Below, piece by piece: positions 44,218 through 54,059 of a stretch of 64,000 bases of DNA. A program made the position numbers and the translations under genes. The notes under the pieces are model-generated. The model ran no database searches. It saw nothing but the letters and a program-made list of their open reading frames with translations, and was not told the DNA's origin. How positions within the stretch are numbered: the first letter of the stretch is position 1; every line of letters starts with the position of its first letter. Source of the stretch: Sulfuricurvum sp. (GTDB lineage: Bacteria; Campylobacterota; Campylobacteria; Campylobacterales; Sulfurimonadaceae); the NCBI GenBank assembly GCA_030693335.1, contig JAUYAU010000004.1:124001-188000 (forward strand), given 5' to 3'.

Positions 44218-47097
44218 ATGAACAAATTTCGGCATAATAACACTATGCAAACTCCTTTAGAAGACGGCTTGATTCCAAATCATAAACATAACCTGACAAT
44301 ACGTTTCGTCAAAAGCCTTTATCTGGTTATTCATACGCTGGTCGTTTTAGCCGTTTTACTGGGCGCGGGAGCACTTTACCTCGCTTTTCGCCCTGATGGC
44401 CTCTCTCTTGTCAAAACTTTTTTCCTAGAACCTCTGGGTATTCATGTAAACCATACCAAGGGATCACTCTCTGAGGGATTCTCGCTGCACGGTGTGCATT
44501 CCAAAGCCATTGACGCCAAAACCCTCACACTGGATTACAATCTAACCACGATACTCAAAGGCGAACACGTCATCGACGCCATCAAAATCGATGGATTGCG
44601 TATCCATTTGGATGATTTTATCGGCGATGGCGGCACCTCATTGCCTCTGCCTCTTTTCAAACTCAAAGAAGTCAGCCTTACCAATATTCAGCTTATAAGC
44701 GCATACCCCATTGAACTGGATATCTACGGTAAAAATGGAAGCTACGATGGGAAAAATCTCAACTTTTCCTCACTCCAAGGCAGTGTTAAAAGCCGCTACG
44801 CCAGCGGTGCACTCAAAGGATCGCTCAAAAACAGTGTCCTTCGCGGCACGGCGCTCGTCTACCAAAACAGCGCGGAACTGCAAGATACCGTTGGACGTTT
44901 TACCGTATTGCCGCATCATCAGAAAATCATCATAGACGAGCTCTCCGATACGCGCGTCCGATTGCATACTGCTATGGATCAACTGATTTCCCTCAACGAT
45001 CCGCTGATTTCGCTGAACACCATCAGCTTGAGTATGGACTATCTCTATGACAATGATTATCTTGATTTCAAAGCCGACTATCTGCTGACACGTAACAACG
45101 ATCAGATGCAAACACATCAAGAACTGCGCTATGCCCTCTCGGGAACAACCACAAGCAGCTTCAAGGGGGTTGTCACCTCATCACATCCGCTCCCCTCCCA
45201 TGTTTTAGAAGGAAAGTTTCGAAATGATGCGGAGGGGATTGCCGGCAAACTCACTTTGGGAGACGCCACGCTATTACTGCAAAGCGGCGATTATGAAAAC
45301 TTTGTCTGGAATGTCCAAACCTCTCAAAAGGATCTTAATTTTCTCCCATTTTTACCTCAAGCGCTTCAACATTCCCCTTTTTCTCTAACCGCACATGGAA
45401 ATTACAAGATGGAAGATCAGCAAGTAGAAGGAACTTTTCGTGCGCATCACAATCACGGAGAGATCAATGGAACGCTGCGCTATGAAAACGACAAATTTAA
45501 TCTCAATGGAGAGCTGGTTCTCTCCCCCGATGCACCCACATGGAAAGACTCGAAACTCAAGCCTCCAAAAAACATGGACATATCCCTGACACAGAACAAA
45601 GAAACGATTCGCTTGAGTCTAAACGGTCCAGCCATCTCTCTGGCTATTGAAAATACCGATGATCAGATCAAAGGATCAGGCAATTACCTAAGCACCTATT
45701 TTGATTTTGGCGGAACGCTGAATGCCATTAGCATCACCTCTGTGACTCCATCCCTGTGGAAAACGCTCACGCAAATCACTCCGATTGAACTTTTTAGCGG
45801 TGAATATTACGATGCAGAGGTACGTACCAATACTCATATCACTTACGATACCTCACTGCATGTCACTACGGACATCACTGTCCCTTGGTATGCGGCTGTT
45901 TTGGATTCATACCGCCAATACGCAGGGACCAACAACACCCTCTCAATACGCTACGATGACAACACTATCCTCATCGACAACTATCGAGTTGAGATTGCCG
46001 GGCACAACATGAGTTCCCAGCGCCTTTCTACCTTGCATTTCAACGATGAGGGAAATCTCATAATCGATGAAATCTGGATATTTGACGCATTGCTCTTAAG
46101 CGGAAATATAGACACGCATACCTTTGCCGCCGAGATAGCACTGCATTCCGACCGTTTTACCTACAAGGGTCCTGAGGGGGAAGCCGATGCGGCGATGGAT
46201 CTCCTCTTTACGCGGGATTCAGATGCCGTCCAAACCCTCAACGGGAATATAACGCTGTTGAATGCAAAAATCACCTATCTGCCGCTGCAACAGTTCAAAG
46301 TTATGGACGATGATGTCATTATCGTCCAAGACGTTCGACCCCCTAGCAATACCTCATTGTTTATGAACATTCAAATAACCGCCCAAAATGCACTGCATTA
46401 CCTCACCAAAGAACTGGATGTTTTGATCCAGCCTGAGATCACGCTATGGAAAGAGCCCAAAGGGCCGATTCAGATTCTAGGGATGGTCACCATCCCAAAA
46501 GGGACCGCTACGACAGCAGGGAAAAAGTTTGACATCAAAACAAGCCATCTCTATTTTGGAGGAGGAGCTGCAATCAATCCGTACCTCGATTTTACCATCA
46601 ACCATGAAGTAGATTACAAAAAAATCCAGATCTACATTACCCATGCGCTGGATTCTCCTATCTTTTTGTTCAGCTCTGATCCGTTTATGAGTCAAAACGA
46701 CATCATGAGCTACCTACTCTTTGGTTCACCTGTCAGTACCACTCTCAACAGTGATGGCAGCAGTACTGGGATGAAAACCGATGCTACAAATTTTATGTTG
46801 GGGGCCGGGGTCAAAGGGCTAATCAACGGCGCCACCAAAATACAAATCGATACCATGAACATTCTCACAAACCAAGAGGGAGGGATGGGCATAGAAATAG
46901 GAACTCACCTCAACAAAGATCTGCGCGTAGTGTACAAAAATGATACCGTATCGAGTGTATTGGTCCAATATCAGATTAACCGCTGGCTTCGTCTGGATGC
47001 GGATGTCCACGAATTGGGGCAAGGGATCAATGCTATCTACATCAAAGATTTTTCCGATTTCTTACCGCACAACAAAACCGTAAAAGAAAAAAAATAA
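44218..47097 (+). CDS. tamB: TamB-family translocation/assembly protein (AsmA-like)
   Basis: TamB is an inner-membrane-anchored protein with a long beta-taco groove that spans the periplasm, works with TamA and moves phospholipids or assists outer-membrane proteins. The 959-residue protein has one N-terminal span (about 36-60), a long beta-rich repeat region, and the C-terminal DUF490 domain with VTIPKGTATTAGKKF, YLDFTINHEVDYKKIQIYITHALDSP, LFSSDPFMSQNDIMSYLLFG and a closing barrel-like segment. The ATG at 44218 is preferred because AGAGGG lies 6 nt upstream. Confidence 0.88.
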   Translation: MNKFRHNNTMQTPLEDGLIPNHKHNLTIRFVKSLYLVIHTLVVLAVLLGAGALYLAFRPDGLSLVKTFFLEPLGIHVNHTKGSLSEGFSLHGVHSKAIDAKTLTLDYNLTTILKGEHVIDAIKIDGLRIHLDDFIGDGGTSLPLPLFKLKEVSLTNIQLISAYPIELDIYGKNGSYDGKNLNFSSLQGSVKSRYASGALKGSLKNSVLRGTALVYQNSAELQDTVGRFTVLPHHQKIIIDELSDTRVRLHTAMDQLISLNDPLISLNTISLSMDYLYDNDYLDFKADYLLTRNNDQMQTHQELRYALSGTTTSSFKGVVTSSHPLPSHVLEGKFRNDAEGIAGKLTLGDATLLLQSGDYENFVWNVQTSQKDLNFLPFLPQALQHSPFSLTAHGNYKMEDQQVEGTFRAHHNHGEINGTLRYENDKFNLNGELVLSPDAPTWKDSKLKPPKNMDISLTQNKETIRLSLNGPAISLAIENTDDQIKGSGNYLSTYFDFGGTLNAISITSVTPSLWKTLTQITPIELFSGEYYDAEVRTNTHITYDTSLHVTTDITVPWYAAVLDSYRQYAGTNNTLSIRYDDNTILIDNYRVEIAGHNMSSQRLSTLHFNDEGNLIIDEIWIFDALLLSGNIDTHTFAAEIALHSDRFTYKGPEGEADAAMDLLFTRDSDAVQTLNGNITLLNAKITYLPLQQFKVMDDDVIIVQDVRPPSNTSLFMNIQITAQNALHYLTKELDVLIQPEITLWKEPKGPIQILGMVTIPKGTATTAGKKFDIKTSHLYFGGGAAINPYLDFTINHEVDYKKIQIYITHALDSPIFLFSSDPFMSQNDIMSYLLFGSPVSTTLNSDGSSTGMKTDATNFMLGAGVKGLINGATKIQIDTMNILTNQEGGMGIEIGTHLNKDLRVVYKNDTVSSVLVQYQINRWLRLDADVHELGQGINAIYIKDFSDFLPHNKTVKEKK

Positions 47098-47137
47098 TCT
47101 TTGTCCCATAATTAACATAATTGCACCTATCTAGCGC

Positions 47138-47143
47138 TATAAT
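47138..47143 (+). promoter_or_regulatory. -10 element for the MgtC/DUF4010 gene
   Basis: TATAAT lies 26 nt before the chosen ATG at 47169; no -35 is visible. Confidence 0.45.
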
Positions 47144-47168
47144 AACTTTTACACGTAAAGGAAAGTCG

Positions 47169-48425
47169 ATGGATCCCTTATTTATTCAAAACAGCATACT
47201 CTCGCTCGTGCTGGGTTTTCTCATTGGATTACAGCGTGAGATGCATACGATTTATTCCCATAAAACTCAAGACTTTGGAGGGGCTCGAACCTTCTCGATG
47301 ATTGCCCTCTTCGGATTTTTATCTGCATGGTTGACCACATTCTTCCCCTATTTCTTTCTCGTAGCTTCGAGCGTAATGGGTCTATTGCTCATTGCAGGAT
47401 ACGTTGTCAACAGCATTCAGGCATCCGAAAAAGGATCTACTACCGAATTTGCCGCCCTTGTTACGTTCATCATCGGCGGTATGCTCACATCTACAGAACC
47501 TATTTTTCCGGTCTTTATTGCCATTATTACCTTGTCGATTCTTAACCTCAAAGATACGATCAAAGAGTACGAGCAAACCCTAACCAAACAAGACCTGGGA
47601 GCAGCAATCCTGTTTCTCGTCATGACCTTTGTCATCTTGCCCATCCTCCCCGATGAAGCCATTGACCCCATGGGATTGATCAATCTTCATCATATTTGGA
47701 TTATGGTCGTTCTTGTCGCGGGTATTTCCTATTTTGGATACATTGCGATTCGCTTATTGGGCTCCACAAACGGAATCGGAGTAGCCGGACTGTTTGGCGG
47801 TCTCGTCTCTTCGACTGCCGTTGCGATGAGCATGGCACGGCGCGTTCATGAAAACGGATTTTTGGCCAAAAATTTGGCGATCGGTATCTCTCTCGCTTCG
47901 TCCATGATGCTCATTCGTGCAGGTATCGAGATATGGGTCATTAACCCTGATCTCATCCACCCATTTATCCTCCCTATCATCATCGGGTCCGTTTGCGGAT
48001 ACGGGTACATTGGGATGCTGTACCTCACCTCAAAACATGAAAAGATTGCCCAAGAAATTGAATTTAAGAATCCATTTGATCTTAAAGAAGCGCTGCTGAT
48101 GGGACTTGTATTTGGGATAACCCTAGCCTTCATCAGCCTAGCCCACCGACATGTCGGAAATATGGGAGTTTATGCGGTCGCTTCCCTCTCTGGGATTGCC
48201 GATGTGGATGCCATTGTCCTCTCGCTCTCCTCGTTGGCAAAAAATGGATTGTCTCCCACCACTGCACAGTATGGCATTCTCATTGCAATCCTTGCAAATA
48301 CTGTTGCAAAAATGGCTTTGGTTTTCTTTTTGGGGAAAATGGAGCTGTTTCGTTTTGTCTTTATCTACTATTTTATTTCAGTAGGAGCATTTACAGCATC
48401 CGCTTTGTTTACGTTGCACTACTAA
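47169..48425 (+). CDS. MgtC/SapB-DUF4010 membrane protein
   Basis: I start at the ATG of MDPLFIQNSILS (47169), 7 nt after AAAGGA; the earlier reading would begin before the promoter. The 418-residue protein has about twelve hydrophobic segments. The N-terminal part resembles MgtC/SapB (LGFLIGLQRE, GGARTFSMIALFG), and the C-terminal half matches DUF4010 (GISYFGYIAIRLLGSTNGIGVAGLFGGLVSSTAVAMSMA). MgtC relatives influence Mg or phosphate homeostasis, but no transport activity is established. It is transcribed alone. Confidence 0.82.
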   Translation: MDPLFIQNSILSLVLGFLIGLQREMHTIYSHKTQDFGGARTFSMIALFGFLSAWLTTFFPYFFLVASSVMGLLLIAGYVVNSIQASEKGSTTEFAALVTFIIGGMLTSTEPIFPVFIAIITLSILNLKDTIKEYEQTLTKQDLGAAILFLVMTFVILPILPDEAIDPMGLINLHHIWIMVVLVAGISYFGYIAIRLLGSTNGIGVAGLFGGLVSSTAVAMSMARRVHENGFLAKNLAIGISLASSMMLIRAGIEIWVINPDLIHPFILPIIIGSVCGYGYIGMLYLTSKHEKIAQEIEFKNPFDLKEALLMGLVFGITLAFISLAHRHVGNMGVYAVASLSGIADVDAIVLSLSSLAKNGLSPTTAQYGILIAILANTVAKMALVFFLGKMELFRFVFIYYFISVGAFTASALFTLHY

Positions 48426-48474
48426 AACTCAATAATATCTATAGAATCATGAAAGGAATCCATACAGAATAACA

Positions 48475-48483
48475 TGCTAAAAT
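48475..48483 (+). promoter_or_regulatory. Extended -10 promoter of the hybrid kinase gene
   Basis: TGCTAAAAT lies 36 nt before the ATG at 48519. The same nonamer stands before recA and mnmH. Confidence 0.5.
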
Positions 48484-48518
48484 GATAATACTATCTAATA
48501 TTTTTTCAGGGTAATTCT

Positions 48519-51422
48519 ATGAATAAGATTATGCATTTTTTGTTAAAGCACAATAAACTGACTATTTTTTTCTTTTTTCTGATCGCTGCTTTTTTCTCGT
48601 TCTTTGTATGGAAAATAGCTGAAGCCTATTACAAAACCCTCAGCCAAACCAGATTTGACAATGCGGCACAAGAAAGTGTCAAAAGAATCAACACGCACCT
48701 TCTGCGCTGTGGCGATATTCTGATCACCGGTGTCAGCTACATCAATGCAAGCGACTATGTTACGCGAGAAGATTGGTATAACTTTACACAAGGGCTAAAC
48801 ATCGAAACCAATTATCCGGGCATGCAGGGGTTTGGTTTTACGATGATGTTAAAACCTGAAGAAGTGGTCTCTGTGGAACATAAAATGCGCTCAGAGGGAT
48901 ATGCGGCCTTTGCTCTAAAACCGCAGGGAGTCAGAGAAACCTACAGCTCAATTTTGTATCTCGAGCCAGCCAATAAACGCAATCAAGCCGCTATCGGCTA
49001 CGATATGTACTCAAATCCGATACGAAAAGCGGCTATGGATATAGCCAGAGATACGGGAAAGCCTGCACTGTCAGGAAAAGTAACCCTGATGCAAGAGATC
49101 GATAGCAACAAGCAAGCGGGTGTTTTGCTTTATGCCCCTGTGTATAAAAAAAATATTAACATAACCTCTCTGCATGAGCGTCAAAAAGGGTTGGTTGGAT
49201 TTGTCTACAGTCCATTTCGTATGGGCGATCTTATGAACAGTATAGGTGCTCATTCAAATGAGATAGATTTTAAGATATACGATGAGGGGGAGATGTCAGA
49301 CGAAAGTTTGCTGTACACTTCGTTAAAAGATTCTTCTTATGTTTCAAAATACACCACCAAAAAATCGCTCACACTTTACAACCGTACCTGGACCATTATT
49401 CTCTCCAGCTCACCTCAATTTGATGCCACAAACAATACCAAGGGCGCACTATTGGTTACGGCCGGGATCTTGAGTCTCTACTTCATTTTGTTAGCCATTA
49501 TTTTCACCCTGTTAAAAAGTAAATACTTACTCCAAGAACAATCGGATGCGCTCAACGCCGCACAAAAGATTCTTCGTGAAAATACAGATGCCTTGATTAA
49601 AGCCAAAGAAGCGGCCGAAGCTTCTGCTCGTGCTAAATCTGAATTCCTGGCTGCCATGAGCCATGAAATACGAACACCGATGAATGGTGTATTGGGGATG
49701 CTGGGATTGCTGGAAAAAAGCAAACTGGAACCAAACCAAAAACATCAGGTCCATGTTGCCACGTCAAGTGCGACATCTCTATTAGGGCTTATCAACGATA
49801 TTCTGGATTTCTCGAAGATTGAAGCGGGCAAGATGGATTTGGAAATGCTCGAGTTTGATCTCAAGCACGAGTTGGAAGATTTTACACAGTCCATTGCGTT
49901 TAAAGCCCAAGAAAAAGGGCTAACGCTCATCCTCAACACCGATGAAATCAGCTATCCAAACATTATTACCGATTCAGGACGTCTTCGTCAGATTCTCACC
50001 AATCTCGCAGGAAATGCCGTTAAATTTACGAGCAAAGGTGAGATACGCATCAACGCCGCTCTTCATAAAAAGAATAAGCATCAAGGAGATCTGCGTATTG
50101 ATGTTATTGATACGGGTATCGGAATAGCGGCAGAAAAAATTCCAACCCTCTTTGAAGCCTTCACTCAAGCGGATGGTTCCACAACTCGCAAGTATGGGGG
50201 GACAGGTCTGGGTCTCTCCATTGTCAAGAAGTTATGTGAACTTATGAACGGCTGCGTTAGTGCTACGAGTACTTCAGGAGAGGGAAGTACCTTTAGCATA
50301 ACATTATCCGTTTTGTTGGGAAGCGCTCAACCCCTCGCTCATCCAACAAAAAAAGTGCTCCAAGCCATCCAAGAAGAGGATAGAAATTGGCCTGCCAATA
50401 CCCGTATTCTTTTAGTAGAAGATAACGCTACCAATCAGCTTGTAGCCAATGGGATGCTCGAAGCGCTGGGATTACATGCAGATGTCGCCGCCAATGGTCT
50501 TGAAGCCGTAGAAGCCATTCGTATCGCACAAGAAACACTGCCTTACTCAATCGTCCTCATGGACTGTCAAATGCCTGAGATGGATGGATACGACGCAACA
50601 CGTGCAGTACGTCAGGGAAAAGCAGGAGAAGAGAACAAACACATCCCTATCGTTGCTATGACTGCCAATGCGATGCAAGGGGATCGTGAAAAATGCATCG
50701 CTTCGGGAATGGACGATTACATCGCCAAACCGATTAATCTCTCTACTTTAAAATCAGCACTGATCAAATGGATTTTAAAAGAAGAAACCCTGGAGCAGTC
50801 AAGCAGTGTACAATCCTCTGCAGAACTCGCCGCATCGATCAATCTCCCCTTATGGGATGAAGCCGATGCCCTCAAACGCCTTGGAAACAATGTCACATTG
50901 TTGAATAAAGTCATAGACTCATTCATGAACGATGGATCTAAGTCTCTCACAGCACTGGCAAAAGCATTGGAAGAAAACAACAGTCAAGACGCACAACTGC
51001 ATGCGCATTCCCTCAAAGGTGCCGCAGGAAATGTGGGTGCCATCAAACTGCAAAATATCAGCAAACACTTAGAAGAGTCCGCAAAGAACAAAAACCTCGC
51101 TGATGTTCAGGAAAGGTTTGCAAAGTGTGAAACCACACTCAATGAGACACTAAAAGTACTCGAAATTCATTTGGCAAAAGAGGTTAAACCAGCCGTTCGA
51201 AAAAAACGCCTCGACTCTGTGCAAATGGCCATCAAGCTCCAAAATCTCAAAAAAGAGCTGGAAAAGGGAATGATGATCGATACAGAAGTATTGGGAATAT
51301 TTGGGCCATATTCCGATGAAACGTTTACAAAGCAGATGAATGTGTTAAAAGAGCATATTCATCGTTTTGAAAACGAACAAGCTGTCCATCTTGTTGAGCA
51401 AATAATCAAAGGATTGGAGTAG
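48519..51422 (+). CDS. CHASE-domain hybrid sensor histidine kinase (HisKA-HATPase-REC-HPt)
   Basis: The 967-residue protein has two membrane spans (about 14-34 and 310-335) around a periplasmic CHASE domain ([34 protein letters not shown]). A coiled linker leads to HisKA with the phosphorylated His382 in [13 protein letters not shown], HATPase with [10 protein letters not shown] and [13 protein letters not shown], a receiver with Asp682 in [13 protein letters not shown], and an HPt domain with His830 in [11 protein letters not shown]. It therefore carries a full internal phosphorelay; the output regulator is not adjacent. CHASE ligands vary, so the signal is unknown. Confidence 0.93.
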   Translation: MNKIMHFLLKHNKLTIFFFFLIAAFFSFFVWKIAEAYYKTLSQTRFDNAAQESVKRINTHLLRCGDILITGVSYINASDYVTREDWYNFTQGLNIETNYPGMQGFGFTMMLKPEEVVSVEHKMRSEGYAAFALKPQGVRETYSSILYLEPANKRNQAAIGYDMYSNPIRKAAMDIARDTGKPALSGKVTLMQEIDSNKQAGVLLYAPVYKKNINITSLHERQKGLVGFVYSPFRMGDLMNSIGAHSNEIDFKIYDEGEMSDESLLYTSLKDSSYVSKYTTKKSLTLYNRTWTIILSSSPQFDATNNTKGALLVTAGILSLYFILLAIIFTLLKSKYLLQEQSDALNAAQKILRENTDALIKAKEAAEASARAKSEFLAAMSHEIRTPMNGVLGMLGLLEKSKLEPNQKHQVHVATSSATSLLGLINDILDFSKIEAGKMDLEMLEFDLKHELEDFTQSIAFKAQEKGLTLILNTDEISYPNIITDSGRLRQILTNLAGNAVKFTSKGEIRINAALHKKNKHQGDLRIDVIDTGIGIAAEKIPTLFEAFTQADGSTTRKYGGTGLGLSIVKKLCELMNGCVSATSTSGEGSTFSITLSVLLGSAQPLAHPTKKVLQAIQEEDRNWPANTRILLVEDNATNQLVANGMLEALGLHADVAANGLEAVEAIRIAQETLPYSIVLMDCQMPEMDGYDATRAVRQGKAGEENKHIPIVAMTANAMQGDREKCIASGMDDYIAKPINLSTLKSALIKWILKEETLEQSSSVQSSAELAASINLPLWDEADALKRLGNNVTLLNKVIDSFMNDGSKSLTALAKALEENNSQDAQLHAHSLKGAAGNVGAIKLQNISKHLEESAKNKNLADVQERFAKCETTLNETLKVLEIHLAKEVKPAVRKKRLDSVQMAIKLQNLKKELEKGMMIDTEVLGIFGPYSDETFTKQMNVLKEHIHRFENEQAVHLVEQIIKGLE

Positions 51423-51446
51423 CTAATACACCCCTTAGTACACCCA

Positions 51447-51455
51447 TGCTAAAAT
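51447..51455 (+). promoter_or_regulatory. Extended -10 promoter of mnmH-selD
   Basis: TGCTAAAAT ends only 7 nt before the ATG at 51463, the expected transcription start. No ribosome binding site precedes any of the three possible ATGs, so the mRNA may be leaderless. Confidence 0.5.
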
Positions 51456-51462
51456 CATGCCA

Positions 51463-52467
51463 ATGATGCAAACAATACCTATCGAAACTTTTCTGGCAAA
51501 TATGAGCGCCTACGATCTCATCATCGATGCCCGAAGCCCTGCGGAATACGGTGAGTCGCACGTCGCCAATGCTACCAACCTCTATGCTCTAAGTGATGAA
51601 GAACACGCCCAAGTAGGAACCATTTATAAACAAATATCTCCTTTTGAAGCACGTCTAAAGGGGGCCTCTTTTGTCTGCCTCAATGCCGCCCGCCACATCG
51701 AAACACTCTACCCTGCGTTTACCCCGGGTTCGAAGATCGCCATTTATTGTGCTCGTGGAGGAATGCGTTCCTCTTCACTGGGAACGATCTTCTCAAGCAT
51801 CGGCTACCCCATAGATCGTGTGATTGGCGGCTATAAATCGTATCGGGCATTTGTCACCGAGTATCTCGAAAATCTCCCTCCTATCAACTTTTTGACCCTT
51901 ACGGGCAATACGGGCTGCGGCAAAAGTGACCTCTTGCAAGATCTGACCAACGTCATCGATCTGGAAAAAATGGCAAATCATTACGGCTCCGTATTTGGAG
52001 ACGTAAACGGTGTACAGCCAAGCCAAAAAGAGTTTCAAAACCGTCTTGCTCACGCCGTGTTAGCATTGGATCTTAACAAAAGCGCTTTCGTAGAAGCCGA
52101 GAGCAAACGCATCGGTAAAATTACGTTGAGCGGTTCCCTGTATGCCCATATGGAAAAAGGGGTGCGTATCGAAATTACCGCACCGCTGGAGCAAAGAGTG
52201 CAACGTATTATGCGCATGTACGATCACATGGACGGCGATTTTTTCATCCACCGCATGGAACGTATTTCCCCCTACATCAGCCGTGATGACAAAGACTCTG
52301 CCATCGCCGCATTTGACAACGGGGATCTCTCTCGTGTTTCTGAAATTCTCCTCACACAGTATTACGACAAAGTTTACAAAGTGACCAAAGCGCCTGATAT
52401 TACGATCCATAATGATGACCATGCCAAAACGATTGAAGCACTCAAAGGGATACAAGATGAACAATGA
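51463..52467 (+). CDS. mnmH: tRNA 2-selenouridine synthase
   Basis: MnmH (SelU, YbbB) replaces sulfur by selenium at U34 of some tRNAs via a geranylated intermediate. The protein (334 residues from this ATG) has an N-terminal rhodanese domain with the catalytic Cys in IYCARGGMRSSSLG and a C-terminal P-loop domain with LTGNTGCGKSDLL. VEAESKRIGKI and the ERMERI-type helix are family features. ATGs at 51457, 51463 and 51466 are all possible; I prefer 51463 because transcription probably begins there. It overlaps selD, which supplies selenophosphate, by 11 nt. Confidence 0.92.
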   Translation: MMQTIPIETFLANMSAYDLIIDARSPAEYGESHVANATNLYALSDEEHAQVGTIYKQISPFEARLKGASFVCLNAARHIETLYPAFTPGSKIAIYCARGGMRSSSLGTIFSSIGYPIDRVIGGYKSYRAFVTEYLENLPPINFLTLTGNTGCGKSDLLQDLTNVIDLEKMANHYGSVFGDVNGVQPSQKEFQNRLAHAVLALDLNKSAFVEAESKRIGKITLSGSLYAHMEKGVRIEITAPLEQRVQRIMRMYDHMDGDFFIHRMERISPYISRDDKDSAIAAFDNGDLSRVSEILLTQYYDKVYKVTKAPDITIHNDDHAKTIEALKGIQDEQ

Positions 52468-53491
52468 GGCAAAACTTACCAAGTTTGTCCGTGCCTCGGG
52501 ATGCGCCGCGAAACTCTCTCCCGGTTCATTGGAAAACGTCACGTGTCATCTAAAATCGTTTCACAAAGACCTGCTGGTAGGATTCGAGGGCAACGAAGAC
52601 GCAGGGGTTTATCGTATCACCGATGATCTGGCGATGGTACAGACGGTCGATTTCATCACGCCGGTGGTCGATGATCCGTTTGTTTACGGTCAAATCGCTG
52701 CCGCCAATTCGCTCAGCGATGTGTTTGCCATGGGCGGAGATGCCAAAACGGCGCTCAACCTCGTAGGATTTGATGGCAAGAACCATCCCACTGAGGTACT
52801 TACCGAAATCCTGCACGGCGGTATGAATAAAGTGGCCGAGTGCGGTGCCGTTATCGTAGGCGGGCACACGATCGAAACGCTAGAGATGATTTACGGCCTC
52901 TCGTGTACGGGATTTGTTCATCCTGACAAAATTTTGCGTAACAACACGGTACAAGAGGGGGATGTGATCGTTTTGACCAAACCTTTGGGGCTTGGGATAT
53001 TGATCACTGCCATCAAAGCCGATCTTTTGGATAATGCCACAGTACTCAAAGTCGCCGAAACGATGAAAACTCTCAACTACAAAGCATCCCTCATTGCCCG
53101 AGAATTTAACGCCCATGCCTGTACGGATGTAACAGGCTTTGGCTTCTTGGGGCATTTGCGTGAGATGAGCGCAAGCGTCAAGACAATCGAAGTAGACAGC
53201 GCGTCCGTACCATTCTTCAGCCAAGCACTGCCGATGGCCGCCATGGGAATCATCCCCGCAGGAAGCTACGCAAATAAAGAATATCTGCAACCGTATGTCC
53301 GTTTTAAAAACAGCATCAACGCTGATTTGGAAATGATCCTCTTTGATGCGCAAACATCAGGTGGCCTTCTTATCTCAGTAAGCCCCGAAAATGCTTCGAA
53401 GATGGTCGAACGCTGTCAAAATGAGGGGATACCCGCCGCCATTGTTGCGCACGTAGTACCTAAAGCGGATGACGATATTGTTATCTTGTAA
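52457..53491 (+). CDS. selD: Selenophosphate synthetase
   Basis: SelD makes selenophosphate from selenide and ATP. I start at the ATG of MNNEAKLTKF (52457), 7 nt after AAGGG, giving 344 residues. The active-site segment is ASGCAAKL with Cys16 and Lys19; the second Cys found in E. coli is Ala here, which is tolerated in the family. Cys, not Sec, is encoded. ANSLSDVFAMGGDAKTALNLVG, GGHTIETLE and TDVTGFGFLGHL are signatures. Its coupling to mnmH points to seleno-tRNA synthesis; no selA or selB is in the window. Confidence 0.96.
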   Translation: MNNEAKLTKFVRASGCAAKLSPGSLENVTCHLKSFHKDLLVGFEGNEDAGVYRITDDLAMVQTVDFITPVVDDPFVYGQIAAANSLSDVFAMGGDAKTALNLVGFDGKNHPTEVLTEILHGGMNKVAECGAVIVGGHTIETLEMIYGLSCTGFVHPDKILRNNTVQEGDVIVLTKPLGLGILITAIKADLLDNATVLKVAETMKTLNYKASLIAREFNAHACTDVTGFGFLGHLREMSASVKTIEVDSASVPFFSQALPMAAMGIIPAGSYANKEYLQPYVRFKNSINADLEMILFDAQTSGGLLISVSPENASKMVERCQNEGIPAAIVAHVVPKADDDIVIL

Positions 53492-53492
53492 A

Positions 53493-53906
53493 TTATAATT
53501 TTGTCTCTCTGTTTTGAAGGAGCGATGCCAAACTGGTTGTCGTCAACATCGTTTCAATCAGCTCTTTGGGCTTGACCCACTGATCGTGCAAGGCGCAAGG
53601 GTTGGATGCATCGCATTTTTCAAATCCCAAAATACAGCGCTCATGCTCCATTGATTCTCCGATAGCTTCGAGAATGTCGCACAAATAGATCTCATGGGCA
53701 TCTCTGGCAAGACTCAATCCTCCCTCTCGCCCTCTGGACGCATTGACCAGCCCTTTTTTAACCAATTCGGTCATCAATTTGGTCAGATATTTATAGGGGA
53801 GATCAAGTTCTTGATGCAGCACATTAACCGAATGAGAGGTTTCATCATGACGATGCAAATAGGCCAACACACGAATAGCGTATTCCGTGGTTTTAGAAAA
53901 GTGCAT
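53493..53906 (-). CDS. Rrf2-family regulator, NsrR/IscR-like
   Basis: The 137-residue protein has the Rrf2 winged helix (MHFSKTTEYAIRVLAYL, then SVNVLHQELDLPYKYLTKLMTELVKKGLV) with the wing SRGREGGLSLAR. Three cysteines (91, 98, 104) in CILGFEKCDASNPC sit where NsrR and IscR bind an Fe-S cluster. It is convergent with selD (2 nt apart) and divergent from a globin gene, which suggests a nitric-oxide-sensing NsrR role. This role is inferred from context and the Cys pattern. Confidence 0.85.
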   Translation of the reverse strand: MHFSKTTEYAIRVLAYLHRHDETSHSVNVLHQELDLPYKYLTKLMTELVKKGLVNASRGREGGLSLARDAHEIYLCDILEAIGESMEHERCILGFEKCDASNPCALHDQWVKPKELIETMLTTTSLASLLQNRETKL

Positions 53907-53931
53907 AAAATCTCCTCAAGGTCAAAGAAAT

Positions 53932-53937
53932 ATTGTA
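53932..53937 (-). promoter_or_regulatory. -10 element for the Rrf2 gene
   Basis: TACAAT on the minus strand, about 26 nt upstream of the regulator ATG and its GAGGAG ribosome site. Confidence 0.4.
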
Positions 53938-54004
53938 GTGCAATTGTCCTTATTAGCCACCCCTTAGCTTATTATTAAAAGAAAAATGTAATTAATAAAT
54001 AATA

Positions 54005-54032
54005 TACTACAAAAGAGTAGTAATTATACAAT
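54005..54032 (+). promoter_or_regulatory. Globin promoter with inverted-repeat operator
   Basis: TACTAC (54005-54010), six spacer bases and GTAGTA (54017-54022) form an 18-bp inverted repeat. The -10 TACAAT (54027-54032) begins 5 bp later and the globin ATG follows at 54060. A repressor bound here would block the promoter; the adjacent Rrf2 regulator is the obvious candidate. Confidence 0.6.
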
Positions 54033-54059
54033 ACGTTTAATTTACAACCAGGAGTCCCT

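Noticed and set aside
44770-45120. Minus-strand frame of 116 codons within tamB
   Set aside because: Shadow of the tamB coding frame with no ribosome site and no recognisable protein features.
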